Below, piece by piece: positions 25,222-34,301 of a DNA stretch of 64,000 bases. The number at the start of each line of letters is the position of its first letter. The first letter of the stretch is position 1. A program made the translations under genes and the position numbers. This stretch comes from Marinobacter salarius (GTDB lineage: Bacteria; Pseudomonadota; Gammaproteobacteria; Pseudomonadales; Oleiphilaceae). Location of the stretch: assembly GCF_032922745.1 (NCBI RefSeq), contig NZ_CP136693.1, positions 1,736,001 to 1,800,000 on the forward strand, read 5' to 3'. The notes under the pieces were generated by a model. That model made no database searches. It was given only the letters and a program-made list of their open reading frames with translations, and was not told the origin of the DNA.

Positions 25222-25815
25222 ATGGCCGAACGCAAGGCTCGGGTAGAAAGAAATACCCTGGAAACACAGATCACTGTCGAGATCGATCTCGACGGTACCG
25301 GCAAGTCCAGTTTCGATACCGGCGTGCCCTTCCTTGAGCATATGATGGACCAGATTGCCCGCCACGGGCTGGTGGACCTGAACATTGTCTCCAAGGGCGA
25401 TTTGCACATCGACGACCACCACACCGTGGAAGACATCGGCATCACCCTGGGGCAGGCCTTCAAGCAGGCGGTGGGCGACAAAAAGGGCATTCGCCGTTAC
25501 GGCCACGCCTACGTACCGCTGGACGAAGCGTTGTCCCGCGTGGTGATTGACCTGTCCGGTCGCCCCGGACTGTTGATGGATGTGCCTTATACCCGTGGTG
25601 CTGTCGGTGGCTTTGATGTGGACCTGTTTGCGGAGTTCTTCCAGGGCTTTGTAAATCACTCCATGGTGACCCTGCACATCGACAACCTGAAGGGCAAGAA
25701 CACCCATCACCAGATTGAAACCGTGTTCAAGGCCTTCGGCCGCGCCCTGCGCATGGCCATTGAAATGGACGAGCGTATGGCGGGCATTACCCCGTCCACC
25801 AAGGGGTCGCTGTAA
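25222..25815 (+). CDS. hisB: imidazoleglycerol-phosphate dehydratase
   Basis: 197 aa, monofunctional HisB (no phosphatase domain as in E. coli), sixth step of histidine synthesis. The metal-binding histidine motifs DDHHTVEDIG and the second copy NTHHQIETVFKAFG are present, as is FLEHMMDQIARHG. The start at 25222 (MAERKARVE) follows GGAGT; an upstream in-frame ATG at 25195 is less likely. First gene of hisBHAF. Confidence 0.96.
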   Translation: MAERKARVERNTLETQITVEIDLDGTGKSSFDTGVPFLEHMMDQIARHGLVDLNIVSKGDLHIDDHHTVEDIGITLGQAFKQAVGDKKGIRRYGHAYVPLDEALSRVVIDLSGRPGLLMDVPYTRGAVGGFDVDLFAEFFQGFVNHSMVTLHIDNLKGKNTHHQIETVFKAFGRALRMAIEMDERMAGITPSTKGSL

Positions 25816-25865
25816 GCGGCCCTGGGCTTGACTAAAGAACCACGATCCAGGAAGTCTCTCTTCGC

Positions 25866-26507
25866 ATGAAAACCGTTGCCATTATCGACTACGGCATGGG
25901 TAACCTTCATTCCGTCAGCAAAGCGGTTGAGCACGTTGCACCAGACACTCGCGTTCTGGTCACCGACAACGCCGACCAGATCCGCAGCGCGGATAAGGTA
26001 ATTCTGCCGGGCGTAGGCGCCATCCGCGACTGCATGGCCGAAATTCGCCGCTTGGGTATTGATAATCTGGTGCGCGAAGTTTCCGCCGACCGGCCTTTGC
26101 TCGGCATCTGCGTGGGCATGCAGGCCCTGATGTCCCGCAGCGAGGAAAACGGCTGGGTGGATTGTATCGACCTGTTCCCGTCGGAGGTGCGCTTCTTCGG
26201 TGACAATCTCTCCGAGAACGGTGAACGCCTGAAAGTGCCCCATATGGGCTGGAACGAAGTCCACCAGACCACGGATCACCCGCTCTGGCACGACATCCCC
26301 GACGGCGACCGCTTCTACTTCGTGCACAGTTACTACGCCGAAGCAGAGGGCAACCCGGACATTGCAGGCCGTACCCATTACGGTGTCGACCTGGCGGCGG
26401 CGGTGGCCAGAGACAACATCTTCGCGGTGCAGTTCCACCCGGAAAAAAGCGCACGGGCAGGGCTGCAATTACTGAAAAACTTCACCAACTGGACTGGAAC
26501 ATGCTGA
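25866..26507 (+). CDS. hisH: imidazole glycerol phosphate synthase, glutamine amidotransferase subunit
   Basis: 213 aa, class I glutaminase that feeds ammonia to HisF. Nucleophile Cys in LLGICVGMQAL; catalytic His-Glu in VQFHPEKS; IDYGMGNLHSV at the N-terminus. It overlaps hisA by seven bases, so expression is coupled. Confidence 0.96.
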   Translation: MKTVAIIDYGMGNLHSVSKAVEHVAPDTRVLVTDNADQIRSADKVILPGVGAIRDCMAEIRRLGIDNLVREVSADRPLLGICVGMQALMSRSEENGWVDCIDLFPSEVRFFGDNLSENGERLKVPHMGWNEVHQTTDHPLWHDIPDGDRFYFVHSYYAEAEGNPDIAGRTHYGVDLAAAVARDNIFAVQFHPEKSARAGLQLLKNFTNWTGTC

Positions 26508-27238
26508 TCATCCCGGCCATAGATCTCAAAGACGGCAAGTGCGTAAGACTGCGCCAGGGCCGCATGGACGACTCCACGGTATTCGGAGACGACCCCGTTG
26601 ATATGGCAACCCGCTGGGTAGACGCCGGTGCCCGCCGCTTGCATCTGGTGGACCTGAATGGCGCCTTCGCCGGCGAACCCGTCAACGGCGAAATCGTCCA
26701 GGCCATTGCCCGCAAATACCCGGACTTGCCCATCCAGATTGGCGGCGGTATCCGTTCAGCGGAAACCATCGAGGCCTACCTGAAAGCCGGCGTACAATGG
26801 GTCATCATCGGCACCAAGGCCGTGAAAGAACCGGAATTCGTCACCGAGATGTGCAAGCGCTTCCCCGGCCACATCATCGTCGGCCTGGATGCCAAGGATG
26901 GTCGCGTGGCCACCGATGGCTGGGCGGAAGTGTCCGAAGTCATGGCCACTGACCTGGCCAAACGCTTTGCCAATGACGGCGTTGAGGCCATCGTCTATAC
27001 CGACATCAGCCGCGACGGCATGATGCAGGGCGTGAACGTGGAAGCCACCGCAGCGCTGGCGGAAGAAGGCGGCATTCCTGTGATTGCCTCAGGCGGCGTG
27101 ACCAATATGGATGACCTCAAGCGGCTGGCTACCGTGGCAGACAAGGGCATTCTGGGTGCCATCACTGGCCGTGCCATCTATGAAGGTACGCTGGATGTGG
27201 CCGAAGCCCAGGCTTTCTGTGACAGCCTGAAGGGGTAA
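26501..27238 (+). CDS. hisA: ProFAR isomerase
   Basis: 245-aa TIM barrel, isomerising ProFAR to PRFAR in histidine synthesis. Catalytic Asp in IIPAIDLKDGKCVRL and the second in VYTDISRDGMMQG; phosphate-binding loops IGGGIRS and ASGGV. It sits between hisH (overlap) and hisF (8-bp gap). Confidence 0.96.
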   Translation: MLIIPAIDLKDGKCVRLRQGRMDDSTVFGDDPVDMATRWVDAGARRLHLVDLNGAFAGEPVNGEIVQAIARKYPDLPIQIGGGIRSAETIEAYLKAGVQWVIIGTKAVKEPEFVTEMCKRFPGHIIVGLDAKDGRVATDGWAEVSEVMATDLAKRFANDGVEAIVYTDISRDGMMQGVNVEATAALAEEGGIPVIASGGVTNMDDLKRLATVADKGILGAITGRAIYEGTLDVAEAQAFCDSLKG

Positions 27239-27246
27239 ATCGAACT

Positions 27247-28020
27247 ATGGCTCTGGCGAAACGCATCATTCCCTGCCTGGACGTCGACAAAGGCCGAGTT
27301 GTTAAAGGCGTGAACTTCGTCGATATCCGCGATGCCGGTGATCCGGTGGAAGTGGCTCGCAAGTACAACGAGCAGGGCGCGGATGAAATTACCTTCCTGG
27401 ACATTACCGCCAGCCACGAAAGCCGCGACACCACCTACGAAACCGTGGAACGCATGGCTGCCGAAGTGTTTATCCCGCTGACGGTTGGCGGTGGTGTGCG
27501 CACCGTTGAGGATATCCGCAAGCTGCTGAACGCGGGTGCCGATAAGGTGTCCATCAACACCGCTGCGGTGTTCAACCCTGAATTCGTGCGCGAGGCCGCT
27601 GAGCGTTTCGGCAGTCAGTGCATCGTGGTCGCCATTGATGCCAAGCGTGTCAGTGGTGAAGGTGAAGAGCCGCGCTGGGAGATCTTTACCCACGGTGGAC
27701 GCAAGCCCACGGGGCTGGACGCCGTGGAGTGGGCCCGCAAGATGACCGCCATGGGCGCCGGTGAATTGCTGCTGACCAGCATGGATCGGGACGGCACCAA
27801 AATCGGATTTGACCTGGGGCTGACCCGCGCGATCAGCGACGCCGTATCGGTGCCGGTCATTGCGTCAGGGGGTGTGGGCGAGCTGCAGCACCTGGCGGAT
27901 GGTGTGACCGACGGTCGCGCAGATGCCGTGCTTGCGGCGTCCATCTTTCACTTCGGGCAGCATACGATTCCGGAAGCAAAAGCCTTTATGAAGGCTCAGG
28001 GGATCGTCGTACGGGATTGA
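27247..28020 (+). CDS. hisF: imidazole glycerol phosphate synthase cyclase subunit
   Basis: 257-aa TIM barrel related to HisA; with HisH it makes imidazole-glycerol phosphate and AICAR. Catalytic Asp residues in IPCLDVDKGRVVKG and SMDRDGTKIGFD; VGGGVRT and ASGGVG phosphate loops. Last gene of hisBHAF; the divergent-polysaccharide-deacetylase gene converges from the other strand. Confidence 0.96.
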   Translation: MALAKRIIPCLDVDKGRVVKGVNFVDIRDAGDPVEVARKYNEQGADEITFLDITASHESRDTTYETVERMAAEVFIPLTVGGGVRTVEDIRKLLNAGADKVSINTAAVFNPEFVREAAERFGSQCIVVAIDAKRVSGEGEEPRWEIFTHGGRKPTGLDAVEWARKMTAMGAGELLLTSMDRDGTKIGFDLGLTRAISDAVSVPVIASGGVGELQHLADGVTDGRADAVLAASIFHFGQHTIPEAKAFMKAQGIVVRD

Positions 28021-28029
28021 GGCTGGAAC

Positions 28030-28839
28030 CTATTCCTGCTTCGCCAGCGCGGGCCGAATGGCCCGCTTTTCTCCTTCCGCAAACATTGGCCGGTTGCCAT
28101 TCCTCATTGCCCACACGCCGCTGACAGTCGCCACGGCTATGCCCTGTGCATCCAGTTCAGGCAGGCGCTTCTCAAGATAATCCACGGTTACCTTGTGAGG
28201 ATGGCCAATGCCGATGGCGCTGCCATTCTCTTTCGCCCGCTTGATGAGAAGCTGGAACTGCTTGTCCACGAACTCCTCGGTCTGTTCGTGGTCCAGGAAC
28301 ACGTCACGGGTGAGTGTGGGGATGCGGTACGCCGCCGCTACCTCGCCCGCAATGGAGGAGGCAATGGTACGGCTGTCCACAAAATAGACCGGGTAATGAT
28401 CGAGTTCGGACATTACCCAGTCCATGGGCTGAAGTTGTTGGGTAAGCAGGCTACCCATATGGTTGTTCACGCCCTGGACATGAGGAATGGACTGAAGCGC
28501 GCGCCGCAAGGTGGTGGCGATGCTGTTCTGGTCCATGTCCGGGCTCAGGCCACCTGGCCCAAGGCCGATGTTGCGGGTGTTGGCCATTGGTGCATGCAGC
28601 ATGACTTCCTTGTGCTTTTGGTGCGCTAACTCCGCCAGCCTGGTGGTATATCGGCGGTAGGGCAGGAAGGCCAGGGTGATGGGCTGATCCAGGGCGATCA
28701 GCCGTTCGCCCTCCACCAGATTGTGTCCCATGTCATCGATGATGATGGCGATGGTGGGCGGCAGTTGCCGCTCGTGCTCCCCGGCAAAAACCGGGGAACT
28801 GACCAGAATGGCGGTAAGCAGTGTTGCTAGAACTTTCAA
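28030..28839 (-). CDS. divergent polysaccharide deacetylase family protein (YibQ-like)
   Basis: 269 aa with a signal peptide (MKVLATLLTAILVSSPVFA). The deacetylase-like fold is recognised by TIAIIIDDMGHNLVEGERLI, LAFLPY, and NHMGSLLT with metal-binding-type residues. Function in the cell envelope is unproven. It overlaps the ctpA stop/start by four bases and ends the gpmI-envC-ctpA-yibQ cluster found widely in proteobacteria. Confidence 0.92.
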   Translation of the reverse strand: MKVLATLLTAILVSSPVFAGEHERQLPPTIAIIIDDMGHNLVEGERLIALDQPITLAFLPYRRYTTRLAELAHQKHKEVMLHAPMANTRNIGLGPGGLSPDMDQNSIATTLRRALQSIPHVQGVNNHMGSLLTQQLQPMDWVMSELDHYPVYFVDSRTIASSIAGEVAAAYRIPTLTRDVFLDHEQTEEFVDKQFQLLIKRAKENGSAIGIGHPHKVTVDYLEKRLPELDAQGIAVATVSGVWAMRNGNRPMFAEGEKRAIRPALAKQE

Positions 28840-30239
28840 TCCGCGCTTTCCTGTGCCGGCTTGTTACGCTTGTTGAGGATACCCAGGCCTTTCAGCAGGT
28901 TCAGTGCGGAGCGCAGTTGGAAGTCCTTGTCCGCCGGCGACGTGCTTTGTGCAGACTCTTCCTTCTGCTTTTCTTCCTGCTTGCCTTCGTCCTGCCCCTC
29001 AAGGTGGCCGCTGAGGTCCGCCTCCGTAAAGAACGGTTGGCTGTCGAGTTCAGTCAGTTGCGCCGGTTTCACCTCGATATCCGGCTTGATGCCCTTGGCC
29101 TGGATGGACCGACCATCCGGGGTGTAATAGCGGGCTGTGGTCATCTTGATGGCGTGGGTCTCATCCAGGGGGATGACGGTCTGCACGCTGCCCTTGCCGA
29201 ACGACTGGGTGCCCATAACCACGGCACGCTGGTGGTCTTGCAGGGCGCCGGCAAGAATTTCAGACGCTGATGCTGAACCGCCATTGATCAGAACCACAAT
29301 GGGTGTTTCCGGCATCACATCCCCGGGCTTGGCGTTGAAGCGCAGGCGCGAGCTCTGGATGCGGCCTTCCGTGTAAACAATCAGACCGCTGTCCAGCAGG
29401 GCGTCGGCTGCCTCAACCGCGGCCTGCAGGATGCCGCCCGGGTTGTTGCGCAGGTCTATTACCAGGCCGTCCAGATCACTGCCATGTTCCTTTTCGAGGG
29501 CTTCGAGGGCATTGGTGAACTGCGTACCCGTGTCCGCCTGGAACTGGGTTATACGAACGTAGCCATAGCCGTTCTCGATGATGCGGGACTTGATGCTGGT
29601 GACCTTGATGATGTCACGTTCCACATCGATTTCGATGGGCGCCGATTCTCCCTCGCGCATGATGGTAAGGGTAAGGACAGTGCCGGGCTTGCCGCGCATC
29701 AACTTAACGGCTTCTTCCAGCGACATGCCTTTTACCGGCTGGTCACCCAGTTTGATGATCAGGTCACCGGCCTGCACGCCCGCTTTCTGGGCGGGGGTGT
29801 CATCGATGGGGGAGATAACCTTTACGAAGCCATCTTCCATGCCCACTTCGATTCCCAGCCCGCCAAATTCGCCGGAGGTGCTTTCTTCAAGCTGTTCGTA
29901 GTCTTTCGGGGCCAAGTAGGTGGAGTGAGGGTCCAGATCCGACAGCATGCCTTTGATGGCACTTTCGAGGAGTTGGCGGTCGTCAACCTCTTCCACGTAG
30001 GCGTCTTTGATGCGGCCAAACACTTCGGCGAACTTGCGAAGGTCGTCCAGGGGCAACTGTTCTTCGGGATCGGGTAGTTGAATTTCCACCTGCTCACCGT
30101 GCTGGATGCCTTCCAGCAGGCGTTGGGTGTCTTCATCGGCTTCCTGAGCGTGAACAAGGCCGGGCAGGGCAGTTAAGCAGGTGGCAAGGGCGAGTGCGCG
30201 TGTGGTTGCGGCGTGGTGTAGACTTCTTACCCGTCTCAT
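28836..30239 (-). CDS. S41-family C-terminal processing peptidase
   Basis: 467-aa periplasmic protease with a signal peptide (TCLTALPGLVHA), a PDZ domain (GLGIEVGMEDGFVKVISPIDD, then AGVQAGDLIIKL) and the S41 core. The catalytic serine is in NGGSASASEILAG and the lysine in GTQSFGKGSVQT. The C-terminal tail is charged and low in complexity (EGQDEGKQEEKQKEESAQ). CtpA-type proteases trim cell-wall hydrolases, which fits its position beside envC. Confidence 0.93.
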   Translation of the reverse strand: MRRVRSLHHAATTRALALATCLTALPGLVHAQEADEDTQRLLEGIQHGEQVEIQLPDPEEQLPLDDLRKFAEVFGRIKDAYVEEVDDRQLLESAIKGMLSDLDPHSTYLAPKDYEQLEESTSGEFGGLGIEVGMEDGFVKVISPIDDTPAQKAGVQAGDLIIKLGDQPVKGMSLEEAVKLMRGKPGTVLTLTIMREGESAPIEIDVERDIIKVTSIKSRIIENGYGYVRITQFQADTGTQFTNALEALEKEHGSDLDGLVIDLRNNPGGILQAAVEAADALLDSGLIVYTEGRIQSSRLRFNAKPGDVMPETPIVVLINGGSASASEILAGALQDHQRAVVMGTQSFGKGSVQTVIPLDETHAIKMTTARYYTPDGRSIQAKGIKPDIEVKPAQLTELDSQPFFTEADLSGHLEGQDEGKQEEKQKEESAQSTSPADKDFQLRSALNLLKGLGILNKRNKPAQESAD

Positions 30240-30343
30240 TCACATGTCCTGTGTTAATCCGGTGACTGGTTATTCCCGAGTATTGCCGGACAGTATGGCG
30301 TTACCGGGCTGATTTGTCAGCCTTTAGGGTAGCACGAACCGGT

Positions 30344-31480
30344 TCAGCGATTGCCCAGCCAACGCTGTGGGTTGTCCGGTTTGCCATTGTGGCGAACCTC
30401 GAAATACACCGCGGGATCATTGGTGCCGCCAGTGCGGCCAGCCTGTGCAATGGCTTCCCCGGCTTCAACCCAGTCGCCGGGGCTGGTGAACAGGCTGCTG
30501 CTATGGCCGTAGAGCGTCATGTAGCCGTCACCATGATCGAGGATGGTGATCAGGCCAAACCCGCGCAGCCAGTTGGCAAATACCACGCGGCCATAGTGAA
30601 CCGCTTTGACGTCGCCTTCTTCGGAGGTATTGATCAGCAAGCCGTTATACCTGAGTTTGCCGCCGGCATAGCGGTCCCCAAAGCGGCTGACAACCTTGCC
30701 TTGGGCCGGCCATGGCAGTTTATTCTTGAGTGACCCGAACGGGTCTGACTCGTTGGGTGTGGGAATGTTGGCAATGGCCTCTTCCACCTCTCGCAGCAGC
30801 TTTTCCAGCCGCTTGCGGTCCGCTTCCAGTTCCTCTCGTTCACCCAGTCGATCGCTGATATCGGCTTTCAGGGCCGCCAGGGTCTGTTCCCTTTCCTTCT
30901 TGCTGCTGCTCAGTTTCTGTTGGCGGTCGGCGACATCTTCTTCCAGTTTTGCCAGCCGCAGTCGCCCGGCCTTCACCTGCTTTTGCGTTTCTTTCAGTTG
31001 GCGAAGATTGGCTGCGAACGCCTCCAGGCGCTCAATCGTGTCCCGGCTGAGGTATTCGTAGTAGGTCATCGTGCGGGCGATCTTGTCCGGGTCAATCTCG
31101 TTGAGCAGGACTTTGACGGCAGGTGCGTCGCCTTCCATCCAGGCGGCGCGGATCTGTTTTTTCAGGCTGTCGCGCTGGCTTTCCAGCACGCGGGTAAGCT
31201 TGGCCTCTTCCTCGCCGAGTTCGGTCAGGCGTTGTTGCTGTTCCCTTGCCTGCTGGCGGAGTTCACGGCGCTCGCGGGTGAGCCGGCCGATTTCCTGTTC
31301 AAGGCCAGAGAGTTGTTGCTCAAGCGAGGAGCGGTCTTCCTCGGCGTCGGCAAGCCACTCATCAATATCGGCGATCTCTTCCTTGAGGTCTTCTATCTGG
31401 CCAGGTGTGACCTGTTGCTCCGCCAGTGCTGGCGTGGCGACTGCAAGCATCGCCACCGCCAGCCAAAGACGCACAATCAA
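30344..31480 (-). CDS. envC: murein hydrolase activator EnvC
   Basis: 378 aa: a signal peptide, a long coiled coil (residues about 25-240, with many Glu/Gln/Arg) and a C-terminal LytM/M23 domain. The M23 metal site is degenerate: the first His block reads RYNGLLIN and only LYGH remains of the later motif, as expected for EnvC proteins, which activate amidases rather than cut peptidoglycan. The start overlaps the gpmI stop by four bases. Confidence 0.93.
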   Translation of the reverse strand: MIVRLWLAVAMLAVATPALAEQQVTPGQIEDLKEEIADIDEWLADAEEDRSSLEQQLSGLEQEIGRLTRERRELRQQAREQQQRLTELGEEEAKLTRVLESQRDSLKKQIRAAWMEGDAPAVKVLLNEIDPDKIARTMTYYEYLSRDTIERLEAFAANLRQLKETQKQVKAGRLRLAKLEEDVADRQQKLSSSKKEREQTLAALKADISDRLGEREELEADRKRLEKLLREVEEAIANIPTPNESDPFGSLKNKLPWPAQGKVVSRFGDRYAGGKLRYNGLLINTSEEGDVKAVHYGRVVFANWLRGFGLITILDHGDGYMTLYGHSSSLFTSPGDWVEAGEAIAQAGRTGGTNDPAVYFEVRHNGKPDNPQRWLGNR

Positions 31481-33027
31481 CCGATCTCCACCAGGCTGTG
31501 CCCGGTCATTTCAGCCGGTTGTTCCAGGCTCATCAGGCTCAGCAGGGTGGGTGCCACGTCGCTGAGGCTGCCGTCGTCCTTGAGGTTGACCTTGCGTGGG
31601 CCTACATAGATCAGCGGCACGGGGCCGATGGTGTGGGCCGTGTGCACCTGGCCGGAATTGGGATCGGTCATCTGTTCACAGTTGCCGTGGTCAGCGGTGA
31701 TCAGGGCTTCGCCGCCCACTTCCTGCAGGGCGTCGGTAATGCGCGCGACGCACTGGTCAATGCATTCAGCGGCCTTGATGGCGGCGTCCAGCTTGCCGGT
31801 ATGGCCCACCATGTCGCCATTGGCGTAGTTGCAGACCACCAGATCGTACTTGCCGCTCTTGATGGCTTCAACCAGTTTGTCGGTGACCTCGGGCGCGCTC
31901 ATCTCGGGTTGCAGGTCGTAAGTCGCGACTTTGGGCGAAGGAACCAGGATGCGGTCCTCGCCTTCAAACGGTGTTTCAAGACCGCCGTTGAAGAAGAAGG
32001 TGACGTGGGCGTATTTCTCGGTTTCGGCAATCCGCAGCTGGGTTTTGCCCAGGTTGGACACGTATTCGCCCAGCCCGTTGGTCAATTGCTCGGGCGGGTA
32101 GGCGCAGGAGGTTTTGATGTCGGCTGCATACTCGGTCAGCATGACGAAGTCGGCCAGTTCCGGATGCTTGCGGCGCTTAAAGCCGTCGAAGTCCTTCTCC
32201 ACGAAGCAGCGTGTCATCTCGCGGGCGCGATCGGCACGGAAGTTCATGAATATAACAGTGTCGCCGTCATTGATAGTGCCTTCCTTCTCGCCGCTGCCGA
32301 TGATGCGAGTAGCCTTCACAAATTCGTCGTTTTCGCCACGCTCATAGGCCTGTTCCAGTGCGGAGACCGGATCGGCCGAGGTGAACTCGGCGTCGCCCAG
32401 GGTCATCACGTTGTAGGCTTCTTCCACGCGGTCCCAGCGATTGTCACGGTCCATGGCGTAGTAGCGGCCGACAATGGAGGCCACCCGGCCCACGCCGAGG
32501 TTCTTCAGTTTGGTGGCGGCTTTTTCCAGTGATGCTTTTGCGCTGCGGGGCGGCATGTCACGGCCGTCGAGAAATGCATGGATATAGACTTCCTTCGCGC
32601 CACGTTTCGCCGCCATTTCAGCCGCTGCCAGTATATGGTCTTCATGGCTGTGAACGCCGCCGGGAGAAAGCAGGCCCATGAGATGCACGGCACGGTCGCT
32701 GCTCACGGCCTTGTCGATGGCGGCGCAGAGTGTGGGGTTTTCCGTAAAACTACCTTCTTCCACGTCTTTGTCGATGCGTGTCAGGCTTTGATAAACCACC
32801 CGTCCAGCACCCAGGTTCATGTGGCCAACCTCGGAGTTGCCCATCTGGCCCTGGGGCAGGCCGACAAACATTCCGGATGTGTTGATGAGCGTTTTCGGCT
32901 GATTTTTCCAGAGCTTATCCCAACATGGGGTGTTGGCGTTGCTGATGGCGTTGTCTTCAGCCGGGTCACGGTGGCCCCAGCCATCAAGAATGATCAGTGC
33001 GGTAGGCTTACGCGTGGCAGTCATCAC
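31477..33027 (-). CDS. gpmI: 2,3-bisphosphoglycerate-independent phosphoglycerate mutase
   Basis: 516-aa two-metal enzyme of glycolysis/gluconeogenesis. The catalytic serine is in MGNSEVGHMNLGAG; metal-binding blocks are LIILDGWG, GDMVGHTGKLDAA and ITADHGNCEQM. Usual family length. Divergent from the rhodanese gene, with a 157-bp shared upstream region. Confidence 0.96.
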   Translation of the reverse strand: MMTATRKPTALIILDGWGHRDPAEDNAISNANTPCWDKLWKNQPKTLINTSGMFVGLPQGQMGNSEVGHMNLGAGRVVYQSLTRIDKDVEEGSFTENPTLCAAIDKAVSSDRAVHLMGLLSPGGVHSHEDHILAAAEMAAKRGAKEVYIHAFLDGRDMPPRSAKASLEKAATKLKNLGVGRVASIVGRYYAMDRDNRWDRVEEAYNVMTLGDAEFTSADPVSALEQAYERGENDEFVKATRIIGSGEKEGTINDGDTVIFMNFRADRAREMTRCFVEKDFDGFKRRKHPELADFVMLTEYAADIKTSCAYPPEQLTNGLGEYVSNLGKTQLRIAETEKYAHVTFFFNGGLETPFEGEDRILVPSPKVATYDLQPEMSAPEVTDKLVEAIKSGKYDLVVCNYANGDMVGHTGKLDAAIKAAECIDQCVARITDALQEVGGEALITADHGNCEQMTDPNSGQVHTAHTIGPVPLIYVGPRKVNLKDDGSLSDVAPTLLSLMSLEQPAEMTGHSLVEIG

Positions 33028-33184
33028 TTAATCCGATGGTAGTTTGGTAAATTTACTAAAACGAACATTGATTCTAAACATTTTCGCACCCTTCGGCCAG
33101 TGTCGTCACCTTGGGTCGGTTACCTTCTGTCCATGGGGAAGGGTGTGTATAATCCCGCCACAAACTATTCAGCAAGGTGTTTTC

Positions 33185-33601
33185 ATGGAAAGGGTGTTCG
33201 AGTTCGCGGTTAACCATTACATTCTGGTGTCTCTGTTTGTCGCTTTCCTGCTGGCCATACTGGTGCTTGAGTCTCGCCGTGGTGGCAAGAAAATCTCGGC
33301 GCAGGGAGCCGTGAATCTGATTAACCGTGACGAAGCTGTCGTCGTCGATATCCGTGATCGCAAGGATTTTAACGAGGGCCGGATAACCGGTTCAATCAAT
33401 ATTCCCCTTAATAGTATCAAAAGTCGCGCGTCGGAACTGAAGAAGTTCAAGGACAAGCAGATTATTGTGGCCGACAAAATGGGTCAGCATTCCGCCATGG
33501 CGGTCAAGCAACTGAATGCGGAAGGCTATGGCAATGTGGTTCGCCTGGACGGTGGCGTTGCGGACTGGAAAGGTAGCAATCTGCCGCTGGTGAAGAAGTA
33601 A
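33185..33601 (+). CDS. membrane-anchored rhodanese-like protein (YibN-like)
   Basis: 138 aa: an N-terminal transmembrane helix (ILVSLFVAFLLAILVLE) and one cytoplasmic rhodanese domain (VVVDIRDRKDFNEGRITGSI). At the place of the catalytic cysteine the sequence reads IIVADKMGQHS, so the sulfur-carrying Cys is missing and sulfurtransferase activity is not expected. A TATAAT at 33148-33153 is a candidate -10. In many relatives this gene precedes grxC-secB; here grxC is absent and secB follows after 142 bp. Confidence 0.88.
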   Translation: MERVFEFAVNHYILVSLFVAFLLAILVLESRRGGKKISAQGAVNLINRDEAVVVDIRDRKDFNEGRITGSINIPLNSIKSRASELKKFKDKQIIVADKMGQHSAMAVKQLNAEGYGNVVRLDGGVADWKGSNLPLVKK

Positions 33602-33743
33602 CGGCCCCGCCAGGCCTTGAACTGAACGGTAAACTGTCGCACTGTTTCACATCAGCCGGCGGAGCCAGGCATTACACTGTTCCGGCAGCACTGACATAAC
33701 AACGGGCCCTGGTTGCCCCCTACCGAGAACGAAAGGATTGAAC

Positions 33744-34244
33744 ATGGCTGAAAATCAGCAGGCCGCAGCAGGCAACGAAAACCAGAACCAACCCCAGTTT
33801 GCGCTTCAGCGTATTTACGTGAAGGACCTGTCGTTTGAGTCTCCGAATTCCCCGACGGTTTTTCAGGATCAGTGGAAACCTCAGGTCAACCTGGACCTGA
33901 ACACGTCCCACAACAAGGTCAGCGACAACCAGTACGAAGTGGTCCTGTCTCTGACTGTGACCGCGAAAGTCGATGAAAAAGTGGCTTACATCGTCGAGAT
34001 TCAGCAGGCAGGTGTTTTCCTGGTGAAAGGCATTGAAGGCCCACAGCTTGGCCAGATGCTGGGTGCCTATTGCCCCAACATCCTGTTCCCCTACGCTCGG
34101 GAAGCCATTGACGGTGTGGTTGGCCGGGGTAGCTTCCCGGCACTGATGCTGGCACCGGTTAACTTTGATGCCATCTATGCACAGGCATTGAAGCGCAAGC
34201 AGGAAGAGGCGTCAGGGGAAGCGAAGGAAGAGCAGACTCACTGA
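33744..34244 (+). CDS. secB: protein-export chaperone SecB
   Basis: 166 aa. Tetrameric chaperone that keeps pre-proteins unfolded and hands them to SecA. Family marks: FALQRIYVKDLSFESPNSP, VVLSLTVTAKV, and CPNILFPYAREAIDGVVGRGSFP followed by PVNFDAIYAQ. The start is the ATG at 33744; a TTG two codons earlier is not needed. Confidence 0.96.
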   Translation: MAENQQAAAGNENQNQPQFALQRIYVKDLSFESPNSPTVFQDQWKPQVNLDLNTSHNKVSDNQYEVVLSLTVTAKVDEKVAYIVEIQQAGVFLVKGIEGPQLGQMLGAYCPNILFPYAREAIDGVVGRGSFPALMLAPVNFDAIYAQALKRKQEEASGEAKEEQTH

Positions 34245-34265
34245 TACGCTCTCGGCACAAGCGCC

Positions 34266-34301
34266 AGAAAACCCCGCCAACTCAGGTTCGCGGGGTTTTT
34301 T
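34266..34301. terminator. bidirectional terminator between secB and the solute-binding protein gene
   Basis: Stem AACCCCGC (34270-34277) with GCGGGGTT (34290-34297), followed by TTTT on the plus strand and, on the minus strand, by TTTTCTGG. It lies between two convergent genes and can stop both. Confidence 0.85.

Noticed and set aside
31426..32532. 368-aa ORF on the plus strand
   Set aside because: Antisense to gpmI, which is clearly real.
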